Part shown: positions 26,764-38,475 of the stretch, piece by piece
Layout of the letters: each line of letters begins with the position of its first letter
Numbering within the stretch: the first letter of the stretch is position 1
Made by a program: the position numbers and the translations under genes
Source of the DNA: Sweltsa coloradensis
Lineage: Eukaryota; Arthropoda; Insecta; Plecoptera; Chloroperlidae
Assembly: GCA_024449915.1 (NCBI GenBank)
Contig: JAMZAV010000007.1
Location: forward strand, 868,001 to 932,000
Direction of reading: 5' to 3'
Length of the DNA stretch: 64,000 nucleotides
The notes under the pieces: generated by a model
Databases searched by the model: none
The model's input: the letters and a program-made list of their open reading frames with translations, nothing else
Told to the model about the DNA's origin: nothing

Positions 26764-27050
26764 TAGGAAGCGAAGCTCCCACATAAGCCTTACTCTTCTG
26801 TACGTCCGTCCGTCTGTGCGTGTGTCACGTCTCACGTCTCACGTCTCACGTCTCACGTCTCACGTCTCACGTCTCACGTCTCACGTCTCACGGTAACAAC
26901 CCGAACACGACCTCTTATTGACATGCGTCTTTGTTGACACTGCCCTTCAACAAGGATGATACAGAATAATTATGGCGATTAGGGGCTAGGGCGGCGCAGG
27001 CCGGCTTAGCTTCACTGAACGTAGACATAACATACCCGGCACCTCCACCA
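26764..27050 (+). mobile_element. non-autonomous element with CACGTCT heptamers
   Basis: It begins GGAAGCGAAGCTCCC, then has GTCCGTCCGTCTGTGCG and an array of about nine CACGTCT heptamers (26826-26891). It ends with the 17-mer ACCCGGCACCTCCACCA. The order of words (TCCGTCCGTCTGTG, CACGTCTCACG, AACC-GAACA, ACTGAACG) matches 41705-41985, which defines a repeat family. Its relation to the Helentron-like copies is inferred from the GCGAAGC start and the microsatellite. Confidence 0.5.
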
Positions 27051-27060
27051 AAAACGAAAT

Positions 27061-27240
27061 TTGATTGATTGATTTGTGTTGCTTAACGTCTCTATTAATG
27101 TATTATATTATTGCTATTCGAGACGATGAGTGGTGATAGATGAGGGTGATAAACAATTACCAACAACCCATGTCTTATGCGCGGAACTCGAACCCGCGTC
27201 CTCGTAGTGGCATATTATACGCTTCGGACCAGCGCCCTAA
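27061..27240 (-). mobile_element. tRNA-derived SINE
   Basis: Read on the - strand, the head carries GCGCTGGTCCGAAGCG and a B-box GCGGGTTCGAGTTCCGC (27179-27195). The body follows, then CGTCTCGAATAGC, a block ending in AGAGACGTTAAGCAACA and a 3' (AATC)n tail. The order head, body, conserved tail and simple repeat is typical of tRNA SINEs. Tail fragments of the same family occur at 11284-11348 and 27883-27940. Confidence 0.65.
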
Positions 27241-27882
27241 TATAGTATAAGAGCTATAAAAAACGTATTTGATTTTTGTATTCCTCTTCGACGATTGACT
27301 GTGTATTGACTCCCGTACCCTCGCTTCTGAATATAACTGTTTTTAATGCAAATTATATACATATGTGGATGAAAAAGATGATTGTATTTTACCTGAAGAG
27401 GGAATACTTAAATATTATACAATATTGATAAAGATAAATGTTGTAGGCTGTGACGCTCCCCCAGCCCACCCACCCCGCCCACACACAAAATCCCAATATG
27501 TTATTGATAAAGAGAGACCCGCCCCCCCCCCTCTCCCCCCACTCCCCCAACTCAAAGCCCTCTTGCCAATGCTGATTGCAATACACATGTTTTTCACATC
27601 AATCATTTTGTTTTATACATAACGGATAAAATGCTATCGAGTATTGATTACGGCTTCGTAGTTTTGTGTCCTTTACGAACATAGTATGTTTTCTTGACGA
27701 CGTTGACTATACATTGTACGTTATTTGTCTCGACATCAAATCACGAACCATGAACCTTTTGTACTGTTTGAAAACCACAGTGTTTTCTTTTTACTTAGGA
27801 AATATTTTTCATGTAATAAATAAATAAAAATTTTTATATTATATATAGAGCCTAAAATAAAATAAAAATAATTTAAATAATA

Positions 27883-27940
27883 TAATCACCACATCATCGT
27901 CTCGAATAGCCTTAGTGCATTAATATGAGACGCAAAAAAA
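27883..27940 (+). mobile_element. SINE 3' tail fragment
   Basis: CATCGTCTCGAATAGCCTTA, then GTGCATTAATATGAGACGC and an A-run, match the tail of the SINE at 27061-27240 in the opposite orientation. Confidence 0.5.
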
Positions 27941-28363
27941 TACATCGGGGTCATTTTATATTAGTCGCCATATTTAATTTACCTTCGCCATGTTTTTGTC
28001 ACAATTTTTCATTTTTCTTCGCATTCTTTTCGTTGCCATTTTTACTATCGCCATTTTTACACTCCAGCATTACCTCAATAACCGCATGCATGCTCTCGAT
28101 ATGAAAGTCGTGAGTGCATTGGTGCTGAGGGCGGAAGCTCAACACACAAGAGAATCGAGAACATTTGTTTTCGTTGCGTCGATACGAAACGTGAATTTCG
28201 CGAATCGAAAACACATTCGACTACCTATACACGACGGGGACCGGAAACAAGGAACCGGAGAATCGACCAATCACAGTGAAGTAATTCGGAACATTTGCGA
28301 TAACAGCCCGCGCTTGCTTCCACTCGCCCCTCCCACTTCCTCGCCGTACACAGATCGCGGGGT

Positions 28364-28396
28364 ACAATATAAATCTGGTGCAGCTATCTCGCAGTC
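28364..28396 (+). promoter_or_regulatory. possible core promoter (weak)
   Basis: A TATA-like AATATAAATC (28366-28375) lies downstream of pyrimidine-rich, CpG-bearing sequence (CACTCGCCCCTCCCACTT) and about 25-30 bp before TCGCAGTCG. No downstream gene is recognised, so this is only a motif arrangement. Confidence 0.15.
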
Positions 28397-31300
28397 GATG
28401 GAAGTTTCGAAGTAATGGTGCCACCGGCTGTATTGATAAAACATATACGAAGCTATTTGGAAATATACGGTTCATATTCAATAAGAATACACACTAGCGA
28501 ACGTAACTGAATTTGTTTTGTGTAGAATATATAAAACATTTCACATTTATGAATTAAATTCGCACTCTGTTGATATTTTCGGAAATGTCTAATGTCAAAT
28601 TAAAAACTTCTGAAAAATTCCTTATTTGGTGAATAATTATTTTTCCATCACTCGTCGTTAATGATATAAAATCGAGTTGGCTATAATATTTGACAAACTT
28701 ATAATATTAATATTTATAACCTATACCTACCATACCATGGTTTTGTGTTCTCACCATCAACATGATAAAAGAGTTTTGAGTAACTTCCATACTCGTTGTT
28801 AAATAATTACTGTTGATAAGCGACGATCACAGCTCACAGTTTTGAATTGAACAACGTTTTATCTGCGTATTATGTTTGGTGGAGGTGCCGGGTTCCAAAT
28901 TTTCATGTCTGAATTAATCCCTCTCTTGTCCATCTGCTGTGTATTCAAGTAAAGTATAGTAAACAGAGCGTATAGGTGAGGAATGCGAAGATATATTTTT
29001 TGGCATACTCCGTATTGCACAACTTGACAGCCACTGTTGATGGATGGAGACTGGAGAGAGTTGAGGTTGGTCACTTTGCAGGAACACTACTTCACACAGT
29101 TCGTCGAGTCACCGTAGATCCATAACAAAATAAAAAAATATAATTATAGTATCAAACTGCGTATACCATTTAAGCTGATGATTAATTCATCACGTTTGGC
29201 AGTCATATATTTTTTGACTATGACAAACACCGCAGTGAAGCAACAACAAGATCTAACTTCACTTTTCTTTTCGCGAACAATCGTCTGAAATATGACGAAT
29301 AAAATAATATTGTTGGGATCTTTTCTGAACCTAACAGAATTAAATAATAGTGATTTGCCCCTACTAAGCAAGAACATTATCATCGACAGCTGTAGAGTGC
29401 AGAACACGATTCACATTCAACAACATTGTAGTCATCATCAATTCATCAGTAATCTGGCATCACCATCTGAAACCTCTTAACTCGGGCTCAGTATCACTTG
29501 CCCAGTTGCCCTAGAGTCTATCTGCCAACTTTTTGTGAGGATGTCCGCTGTAGGGTAGGCCTACACATCAGGTTTACCCGCTGTGACCCTCACCTGATGA
29601 CTATAACTATATAGAGTTTGGTTTATAGATTTAGGGTATTTTTGTCAGGGACTTACTCTACGCAAATTACAGAAAACCCTGGGAAAACTTTCAGTAAGGA
29701 TTTGCCGGTGGACAGTTTTAAATCCGTGACCTCCCAGAATCAGAGTTTCACGCATTATGCATCTCATAGCTACCTCTGACGGTCCCTTTGCAAAGTTTCA
29801 CTGCGACCTTCCTGCATATAAGTATGCAAGGCAGACGGTAGAATGGTTTTAACAATCTCGCTCCTGTATAAATCATTCGACCATGTACCCACTTGCAAAT
29901 CGTTGCCGGCGACCTCTTCCCTTCGATACAGACCTTTATGTAAAGTGTAATTAATTTATAGTCTTGTCTTGTTGGATTCAGTTCGAATGCGAAGCCATGG
30001 ATGGTATAACACGGATGGATTTCGTATCTCGTGTGTCAACTGCTACTTCATTCGACTCCACCGCGTAGCAGTATCAGCTTTCGATTCCCAAGAGGGTTGA
30101 TTAAAACCCCCAACCAAACTCAAAGCTAATGCGATTAGTAGAGCGGTGTAATGAATAAACCAGGCTTGATTGCGCACGCACAAGTTTCGAATGTGTGTTC
30201 ATTCTTGGGTTGTGCCAGGGATTTCTTCTGCATAGTATTAAACACAACGCAAAGCTCGTATTGATATAAGAATAATTATTGTATATAACCTGAATCGTGC
30301 ACGCGTTCACAAAATTACAAAATAGTGCTTGAGTTTTAATACGGAATGATGTACCAATGAAGAGTTAGCTAAAAGGCATGAGTTACAACAGCCACAAACA
30401 AATCATTGCCATCCATCATGGGCTTCCTGTAGGACGCAGGTAATTTTTTAGATTACATGCCATACTATTTTTATAAAATTCCGTTGTTTCTGAATGTTTT
30501 CAACATCATCGTAAAGGAACGAGTGAAATAAAAATAAAATTACATTAACTCACTAGATTATACGTGAGAATTGTAAGCTTTTGAATTTCCCTAATTTCAT
30601 TATTTTTTATTTTACTCGACACATCAATGTCATAAAACCACAAATAAATTAATATTGTGTTTTTCGTCTGTTACAACTTTGTTTCTTCTAAAAATAACAA
30701 CATGACTACTTTCTGGATTAATATAGCTTACGTGATTATCTCATAATTGTTTCGATAAGAGTCAGGAAGCTAACAACTGATTTCAAGAATGCGCGTCTCA
30801 TTTACCTTTTTCCTTGAACACTTGTAACTTCATTCCAAGATGTTGCCAGAAACTCGTAAAAACAACACTAGCTAGACCTGTGGGCGACGAGTACACGTAA
30901 TATAAGAAAGCGACATTTCTCTTGAAGAGAAGCCAACGGAGCAGTCGCGGTATAACATGAATATCCTTTCCTCCACTTTAGAAGTCCACCGGAAGCAGAA
31001 CCGAATAGCAATGTATTAGTTTGAAATTCGTTATCTTGTGTATAACAACTATAATATTATACACAGTGTCAATTTTCAGAAGAAACGAAAACGTTTTGTG
31101 TGTTTATATTCCCCAATCGGTTGTTTTTATAGCGTGTTGAGAACGGTGTTGAGATTCCTCTGGACCTTAAGGCTAGACTGTTTGTATAATTTTTTGAAAT
31201 TTTACCTTAATATAATCGTCGTTTTGTTACAAAAACTTCTATACAGCGTAAATGACTGAAAACATGCTTCCGCAGTGCAGTAGAATGTAAGCTTGCAGCG

Positions 31301-34300
31301 GACACACCTTTGCTTGGCGAAAATTACGAAAACATTAATTAGAGATGGTAGATAGGCATACATATGTATGCGTACGCCCTATATCTTGCCCATGTTATTT
31401 GTCTTAAAAAATACCCCGGTAAAAAGATTACGAGTTTACAATTATCCCTACGTTGGGGATTTAAAGAGTCGAAATATGTTTTGAGTTGAATGGTCACCGC
31501 TGACCAAATTGCTTGTTCGGTTATTCAGGATATAAAAATCAATTCTTGATGAAACTAACTTGGATTGAATTATTTTGGATACACTTTTTATCTGTATATG
31601 GTACCAAACATCAATGAGCCAACGACATCATGCTAAAGATTACTTTTCTTATAACAAGGATTTAACCGAACTAGGACCCATATACACTCAACTCAGTGCT
31701 GCATGAAGTCTTCTTTATATACACTCCCTCCAACTACATCCCCATTTTAATATTGTTTCGATCCCCTCAGTTGTTTTTTCAAGGAAGTGGGTTTAACCCC
31801 CCCCCCCCTCCCCTTCACCTCTCCCACGTACACAATTATGTAGTGTCCAGTTATATACACGTTCTCTTATGTGCTTTATTTATTTGACCATTTTGCTCTT
31901 TTAACAACTTGTACACAATATCATTCAACGGAAACACCACATCACGAATATAAATCATTCAACCCCCCTAGGCCTATAATAGAACATGCACAAAAATATA
32001 AAATTACTAGTTAGCTATGACGCTCGTAACTTAACTACAATTGTATAGGAAAAGTTGCACATAGGAATACCTAGATAGTTTGGGTCGTAGCGTGTTGGGG
32101 CTATAGCTGATGCGTACGGCGTACCTGATTGAATATTTAACATGTTCGTGCAGTGTGGTTGAAGGCTTTTAGTTTACATCAGGGGTGACACTAACATGAC
32201 GTTAGCATCGTATACCACAGAAAGATATCTTGGGGCCCAATTGAAACTTAGCATGAGTGTATAAACCGTACATCGGGACTTACAGTTTGTCAGTAGATGT
32301 CAGATTCACCCCCCAACCCCCCTCTTAACACTTGCACTTTATCTCTTTCCAATTTGGAGAACACGGCAAGGTTTTGCCCCAAAAGAAGATTGAAACCGAC
32401 GATGAGATTTAGTGCGTTTTTACGTGCTTTAGTCTAGTCTAGCTACATAAATCCTATTCTGGTAGTCTCGATGTGTCTTAAGTGGTATTCACATTCATAC
32501 GGCATGACACAGTATTAGAAAATGTCAAATCATAATTAATAGATCGATAATCCTACAAACGATTCAATATATCGATCAATGATTAATTGGTAACTATATT
32601 GTATGGTATCATCAAGATGTAAATCGGTTAGAAAAAGAAGGTTAAAAAAGACTGCGAAATTACTCAAAAATTGGTTATTGTTTGAGTTTTATTTAGGATA
32701 AATCTGTCGAAAAACAAAATTATATTTTCTTTCTGCTTTCTTTGATATTCTATAAACTGACATAGCGTACCCAACCTTAGCCCTCATTACACACGTTGCT
32801 ATTGTTGTATTGTAGCCTATACCTATAGCTCTCCAGGGCAACCATATAACCGACTAAAAAGCACAGCTCATCGATTGGTAGTGAAACATCATTAGTTTAT
32901 ATGTTTTTTAAGAGTTGTTTAGAAAACCATCAGATCATAACGCTGATAAAAGCAAACACATATCCACACTGTGTAGTTACTGGTATTTTTTTTACTTTAA
33001 GACCCTACTCCTATGTAATTATATTGGAACGAAGAAAGTTGATGTATGAGAATGAAGGAAGCATGTGCAAGAATCCAGGATTCGATCCCACGAAGTCATT
33101 GGCCTCGGCCAAGAGTATCGATCAATCAAAGATTGCGATATAAATTATATTGATTTTTAATTCCGCCCATCCATTAGCCGCAATGTTTCATGTTTCGTAC
33201 TTTTTCAACCATCAAAAACTGTGGTCTTTTACTCTATACTAGTCTATATTATTTTGCCATGTATAAAGAAGTCCATTATCCTACCTTCATGTATAGGCCA
33301 AAAATTTATTTATACAACGGTTCCACGTAAGAAATGTTGTGTTGCCTTTATTTCCCACAGAAAAAAAAAACTCTTAGTGCAAGTATAAGAAAACATATGA
33401 ATAACAATAATATCAGCGACAAGTTGTCACAGAGCAAGAAAATAAATCTGTGGTATACAAGCTAGTCTCGGTGTTGAAAATAGGAACCATAAAATAACAA
33501 GTAATGTAATAAATGGTTGCATAACATTAACATAGCACTGCATATTGCATAATAAGATAACACTTCCGTTTCTAGCAAATTATATGCGAATTGTTAGATT
33601 GGCTTCATGATCAGAATGGAACAAAAAATGTGTTCCATGTTTATATTAATTTGTTGTTGTTTTAAAATGTCCATTTTGATAATGTCACAACCAGTCGGCC
33701 TATCTAATTTCAAAAGAAATTTTTCAGTCCGTAGGAGGCTCTGAATCGCCTTAATCTGCAATGTCTATATACCTACAGCCAATCTCGTTTTGCCCCAAAG
33801 TTCATTAAACTCGAAATTCAATTTTAGCACTCCGTCCGTAAGGCAAGCTTTTCATCAACAGCAAACGCAAGAGCAATATTATTCATTTCCTGTCTTTATT
33901 CCGTTTCGAAACTTTTTCAAATTGATTTCCCTCTTGTTTTCCGTGCGACCATAGAATCGACCATATTTTTTCCTTCAGCTTCCATTTCATGCTCATCAAT
34001 ATTTTTCTTACTGAAGGCAAAACTTTATTTTGCTAAGTTTAAAGTTATACTACACTAATCTTATTTCTTTGATAATGCCGTTATATAGCACTGTGTAATA
34101 TTATGTTATGGTGTGTAATGTGTGGAATACATAATATTATGTTGCTATGCGAGTACAGTTTCGAATTCCGCGGCTTCGCGTACAACCATTACTGCCTCGT
34201 AACCTCGTAACCTCGTATCGTGCGTGTCATACTTTTATCGTTAACGAATTCTCATTTAAAGAGTTGTATCACAAAAACACATGATGCCAGTATCAGATTT

Positions 34301-34774
34301 AATATAACAATGTGAAATCAATATAATGGAATTTCTGTTTTAATGCTTTTTTGAACTTATGATGGAAACCAAAACTTTATTGAACATATTCAAATTGAGA
34401 TCATATGAATATTCCCTGGCAGAATATAAATTTATTTTATTCCAGTTTGCTAGTAAATTAATAATGTATTTCTGCAGTACGGTTTGGGGAGGGGGGGGGG
34501 GGGGTGTACAATATATATATATTATCCCAGCTGTTCGATACCGAGTCGGGGCATACTTTTATTACAATTGCTACTATTAACTAATAATGTCCTCAAAGCG
34601 GGCTTATGCTTAAAAACCTTATATGCATACTACCCAACTCATGGCGGATGAGAAATGATTGGATTCTTCCATGTGTTCTTTCAGTAATGACAGCTACATT
34701 GCGTCTTCTGTTCGATTCATATCATGGATGTCAACAGTCACAACAAATAGCAGTTTAATGTGTATGTGTCATAT

Positions 34775-34847
34775 GTCTCGGTAGCTCAATTGGTAGAGCT
34801 ATGGCGCGTTAAGCCAGAGGTTCTGGCTTCGATCCCCAGTCGGGGCA
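34775..34847 (+). tRNA. tRNA-Asn(GTT)-like sequence, probably pseudogene
   Basis: It is 73 nt and folds well. The acceptor stem GTCTCGG/TCGGGGC pairs over 7 positions with some G-T wobbles. The D-stem GCTC/GAGC is perfect with a GG-containing loop. The anticodon stem ATGGC/GCCAG has one mismatch. The T-arm CTGGC-TTCGATC-CCCAG has one mismatch. The loop GCGTTAA puts GTT (Asn) at the anticodon, but position 33 is C instead of the near-universal T. A second, truncated copy of the 3' end (GAGTCGGGGCATA) lies at 34541-34553, so this may be a tRNA-derived repeat. Confidence 0.45.
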
Positions 34848-35989
34848 TATATATATTTTTTGTGGGTCCCAATATCAAATTGGTCCTAATCATCACTGTT
34901 TTACATTGATTTCTAAACATTTTTACAAAAAAAATAAAACAAGTGTTAAATCCCCATGGCTGAACCAGTGTTCAGTCAATAATCACAGTCCTATTGTAGC
35001 TAGGCTTGTAGCCCCTGAGACAATGACACGAAAAGAACTGACACCAGTGGTGAATATCAACGATAGAATTATATAACTCTGCTGTGAATGCTATCCCAAC
35101 ACAGGTATGCATCTCCATGATCCCGACCCCTAATTTCTTCTAACGTCGTCCGCCATGTTGCTTCCTGGCAAAGGAATAGTATACTCGGGATGTTTGAAGT
35201 GAGTCAAGCGACCTATGCTAAACAAAGAAGCCACGCGCACCTCTCAAGGAAGACGAGCAAGGAACGGAAATGCAAGAAACGTGTTCGTTTTACTTCCTTC
35301 CGTTGGTCCATCGCAAACATCCGCGTCCCACTCCACTCCTTTGTGTATAGCGATGCAGTTCAAGTAAACAGCCGTCGTTCGTGATACAAACGATGACGAC
35401 GCCGTGCTTATAAATGAAGCAGCTTTTCTTTATCACGTTTACTAGTATAGAGAAATTGATGCTAAAAATACTTCCAAACCGCTGTATGACAAGCAGAAAT
35501 TAGTTTCCAGTTACTAACTCCGATTATTACGTCATCAATAATAACTTTCCTCTTGTCCTGCACTATATAAACGGTACCTGTGTATGTTTTCATACAGTAA
35601 TTTATTGTCGTAGTGTCTTAAACTAAATCATCATTTAATCTGTATTATTAATCTGTAGATAGACCAACGTACAATCTACGGTTTATCTGTTATTTTATTT
35701 TTAGCATTTATACCAATACTCACGTATAGTCTTACTAAGATCAGGCATCTACTTTTACGAACTGATATGTTACACCTACAGTTTGAGACCTAGCTCAGTT
35801 TTATTTTATTTTTTGTTTACATTCATTCATTATTACATTCATAACATATTATACAAAAATTCATACATTCATTATTAGTTATTATAATTAAAATTAGAAC
35901 TATTCATTGCACTATCCCTCTTTACAGAGAGTTGTGTTATACTTTTACCATTTTTTGTCCAATGAATAAACTAATTACTAGACTTCCGT
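34848..35989. other. gene-free stretch
   Basis: No exon is recognised. A small, basic 64-codon frame (35190-35384) follows CCGCCATGTTGCTTCC. It could be part of an untranslated first exon, but nothing supports that beyond composition. Confidence 0.3.
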
Positions 35990-36341
35990 GGTTGCTCACA
36001 CGGTTGTTGTGGAGTGCGTATAAGCGAGTGGGATAGGTACGCGGTACACCGGCCGGTGGTTGCTCACACGGTTGTTGTGGAGTGCTATATGAAGCGAGTG
36101 GGATAGGTACGCGGTACACACCGGCCGGTGGTTGCTCACACGGTTGTTGTGGAGTGCGTATATGAAGCGAGTGGGATAGGTACGCGGTACACCGGCCGGT
36201 GGTTGCTCACACGGTTGTCGTGGAGTGCGTATATGAAGCGAGTGGGATAGGTACGCGGTACACCGGCCGGTGGTTGCTCACACGGTTGTCGTGGAGTGCG
36301 TATATGAAGCGAGTGGGATAGGTTGCGGTACACCGGCCGGT
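35990..36341. repeat. minisatellite, 5 x ~71 bp
   Basis: Units start at 35990, 36058, 36130, 36201 and 36272 (lengths 68, 72, 71, 71, 70). Each begins GGTTGCTCACACGGTTGT and ends with the palindrome ACCGGCCGGT. Units differ by single bases and by 1-3 bp indels. Long reading frames across the array are by-products of the repeat. Confidence 0.9.
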
Positions 36342-37210
36342 CGTATCCTGCCAAAGCTTTTCTTTTGATCAGTATCATCGATCACTAACCCACAATTCTT
36401 TCATAATATGGACGGACAAGGATAATACAAATGAAAAACCTGCGATTTATCAACAGTTAAAGTATACATTATTATTTCTATAATGTAGCTTACAAAAATT
36501 TGTTGGATCTTATACGGTACACTTTTTTTAAACCTCGTGAGTCGTGATTGATTTGTCTAGCTAGAATCTGTTCGCAAATACAGAAGGAGCATCGAGCTAT
36601 TTTTATACTAGAGGACTAACTCATCTCTTGATTCCTTCAATTTCTTCTCGTACTTCACAATAGTTCACAATGCCTTGACAATAGTCTATAGAGCATGAAT
36701 GGGATGTATCTGTTTCGTATCACATTCACAACTATTACCATTCTGATGTTTCAACTCACGAGTCACGATTATTCTTTCTTGTCGACTCGAATGAAATAAA
36801 ACATTTTACCTTATTGATTTATTATTCAGATTCTGGCGACGAAATGCTCTTTATCGCTGCAGTGGACACAAATGCGTGAACTCTCAGCCTCGCTCTCAGC
36901 CCACGGGTCGCCTGACCTTTCAATCAACCAATTGTACTAGCCGAGTGGGTTCGAATCCTGAATATTGCACATATTTTCCTTTAAAAAGCAACAACGTCTA
37001 GTCTAGACTAAAGAGCAATCTATGTTGCTAGCATGTTGATTGTTGACTTAGCACTAATTTATTAAAAATCATGTAATTAGTTTGGATAATTAGATTCTAC
37101 TCACTCTGTTACAAGAACTGATTTCCTGTGGAGAAATAACATCTAAATCAAATGCAATTAGTTTGCCATGATTGTGCATCGTGTGACCTCTGTGTGTTTG
37201 TGTGTTTCAG
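36342..37210. other. sequence upstream of HEXD coding exon 1
   Basis: It is AT-rich. A tRNA-like B-box GGGTTCGAATCC lies at 36947-36958. The last ~30 bases form a T/G-rich tract ending TTTCAG at 37205-37210, a good 3' splice site. The HEXD transcript therefore probably starts in a non-coding exon farther upstream that I cannot place. Confidence 0.4.
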
Positions 37211-37215
37211 GGGCC

Positions 37216-38475
37216 ATGGGACTGGCGGCCTCGTATGCGGGCCGGCTGGGCCTGACGGCATGGCGCCGCAAGTCGACGGTGCTGGGCGTAGCGGCGGGTC
37301 TAGTTCTCCTCGTCTACTGTCTGCAGTACAACGCAGCGTCGCACCCCGACGTCGCGGCGTCACCCGACAAGGGGGTGGTCGCCGCCAAGGTGGAGGAGCT
37401 GAGTGACGCCGACAAAGCCCCCCTACAGCGGACGTTGCACGATGACGACCTCCTAAACAACAACGAAGTGAGACTGCCTCCGTCCAGTGATCGCAAGTCT
37501 AGCAGGAGGGACAAGAACAGCAAGGGAAATGTTCAGTTCGTCCAGGCGGACGGAAAGGGCGACGGCAACGACGTGAACGACGACGCGTCCGAAGTGGACG
37601 ACTCTGAGGCGATAGCCCCTAAGGACGTGGACGCCGTCTCGCGGCCCGCTAACGGGTACGTCCCCGACCCTCCCGCTCACGCCTCGCGACTCAACGCGCG
37701 TCAAAATCACGACGCTCAAGCCCACGTTCTCGAGGTGTCAACCTCTGAGCCGGCGAGCTTCTACAACTACGACCAGCAAGGGTTGTATCAAATGGGAATC
37801 CCCTACGTGAACTTGGACCCTAAGAAACCGTACATACCCGAGCACAGACTCGTTCATTTAGATTTAAAAGGTGCGCCCCCGAAAGTGAGTTTTCTTAAAA
37901 GATTGTTCCCGTTGGTGCGACAACTGGGAGCGACCGGGGTGTTGTTGGAGTGGGAGGACATGTTCCCGTTTAGCGGCTCTCTAGCGTCGATCGTCGCGGG
38001 GAACCACTACTCCCGCGACGACGTCAAGGACATCCTTGAGGCGGCGAAGAACAGTGACCTTGAGGTTATCCCTCTCGTCCAGACCTTCGGTCACGTGGAG
38101 TTCGCGTTGAAGCATGCCGAGTTCTCGAGCCTGCGGGAGGTGCCCGAGTCACCGCAGGCGCTCTGTCCCTCGCTCAACACCTCCATGGACTTTGTCGAGC
38201 GCGTGATCGAGCAGGTGATGGAGATGCACCCGGACGCGAGGTTCCTCCACATCGGCTGCGATGAGGTGTTCCAGATGGGAGAGTGTCCGCGGTGTCGCTC
38301 GCAGATGCGCGAGACGTTGTTCCTGTCGCACGTGGCGCGGGTAGCGAGGTTCGTGCGCGCGCGCTACAGCATGGACGGCGCGCCCGTCATGCCCATCATC
38401 TGGGACGACATGCTGAGGCATCTCTCCGCGCAGAGCCTGGAGGAGTTCAGGATCGGGGAGCTCGTCGAGCCAATG
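37216..38475 (+). CDS. HEXD: HEXD coding exon 1
   Basis: It codes residues 1-420: the membrane anchor, the acidic stem and most of the GH20 domain including the catalytic Asp-Glu. The 3' splice acceptor TTTCAG ends at 37210, so the exon begins at 37211 with five untranslated bases before the ATG. The donor is ATG|GTAAGC with GT at 38476, in phase 0. The exon is clearly richer in GC and CpG than the flanking DNA. An ATG in the same frame at 37168 lies within the intron side of the acceptor and was not used. Confidence 0.88.

Larger units (their letters stand above)
27241..34774. other. gene-free stretch
   Basis: No exon is accepted. It includes a SINE tail (27883-27940), a CpG-containing patch with a TATA-like box (28300-28400), one copy of the 17-mer (28877-28893), tRNA-like B-box fragments near 30076 and 33077, C- and G-runs (31798-31811, 34487-34503) and a truncated tRNA-like end (34532-34553). 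A 141-codon frame at 27990-28415 was considered and rejected. Confidence 0.4.

Noticed and set aside
27990..28415. 141-codon open frame on +
   Set aside because: It is low-complexity Phe/Ile-rich at the start and then compositionally mixed; there is no domain, no splice context, and an antisense frame of similar quality overlaps it.
35990..36341. CRISPR-like array
   Set aside because: Units are contiguous ~71 bp repeats with no spacers, in a eukaryotic context.
36136..36378. 80-codon frame on - with repeated Pro/Tyr peptide
   Set aside because: It is the minisatellite translated; no start, signal or conservation.
37168..37170. Upstream in-frame ATG as HEXD start
   Set aside because: It lies before a good splice acceptor (TTTCAG at 37205-37210), and the residues it would add are Val/Cys-rich intronic text; the 37216 ATG has the better context.
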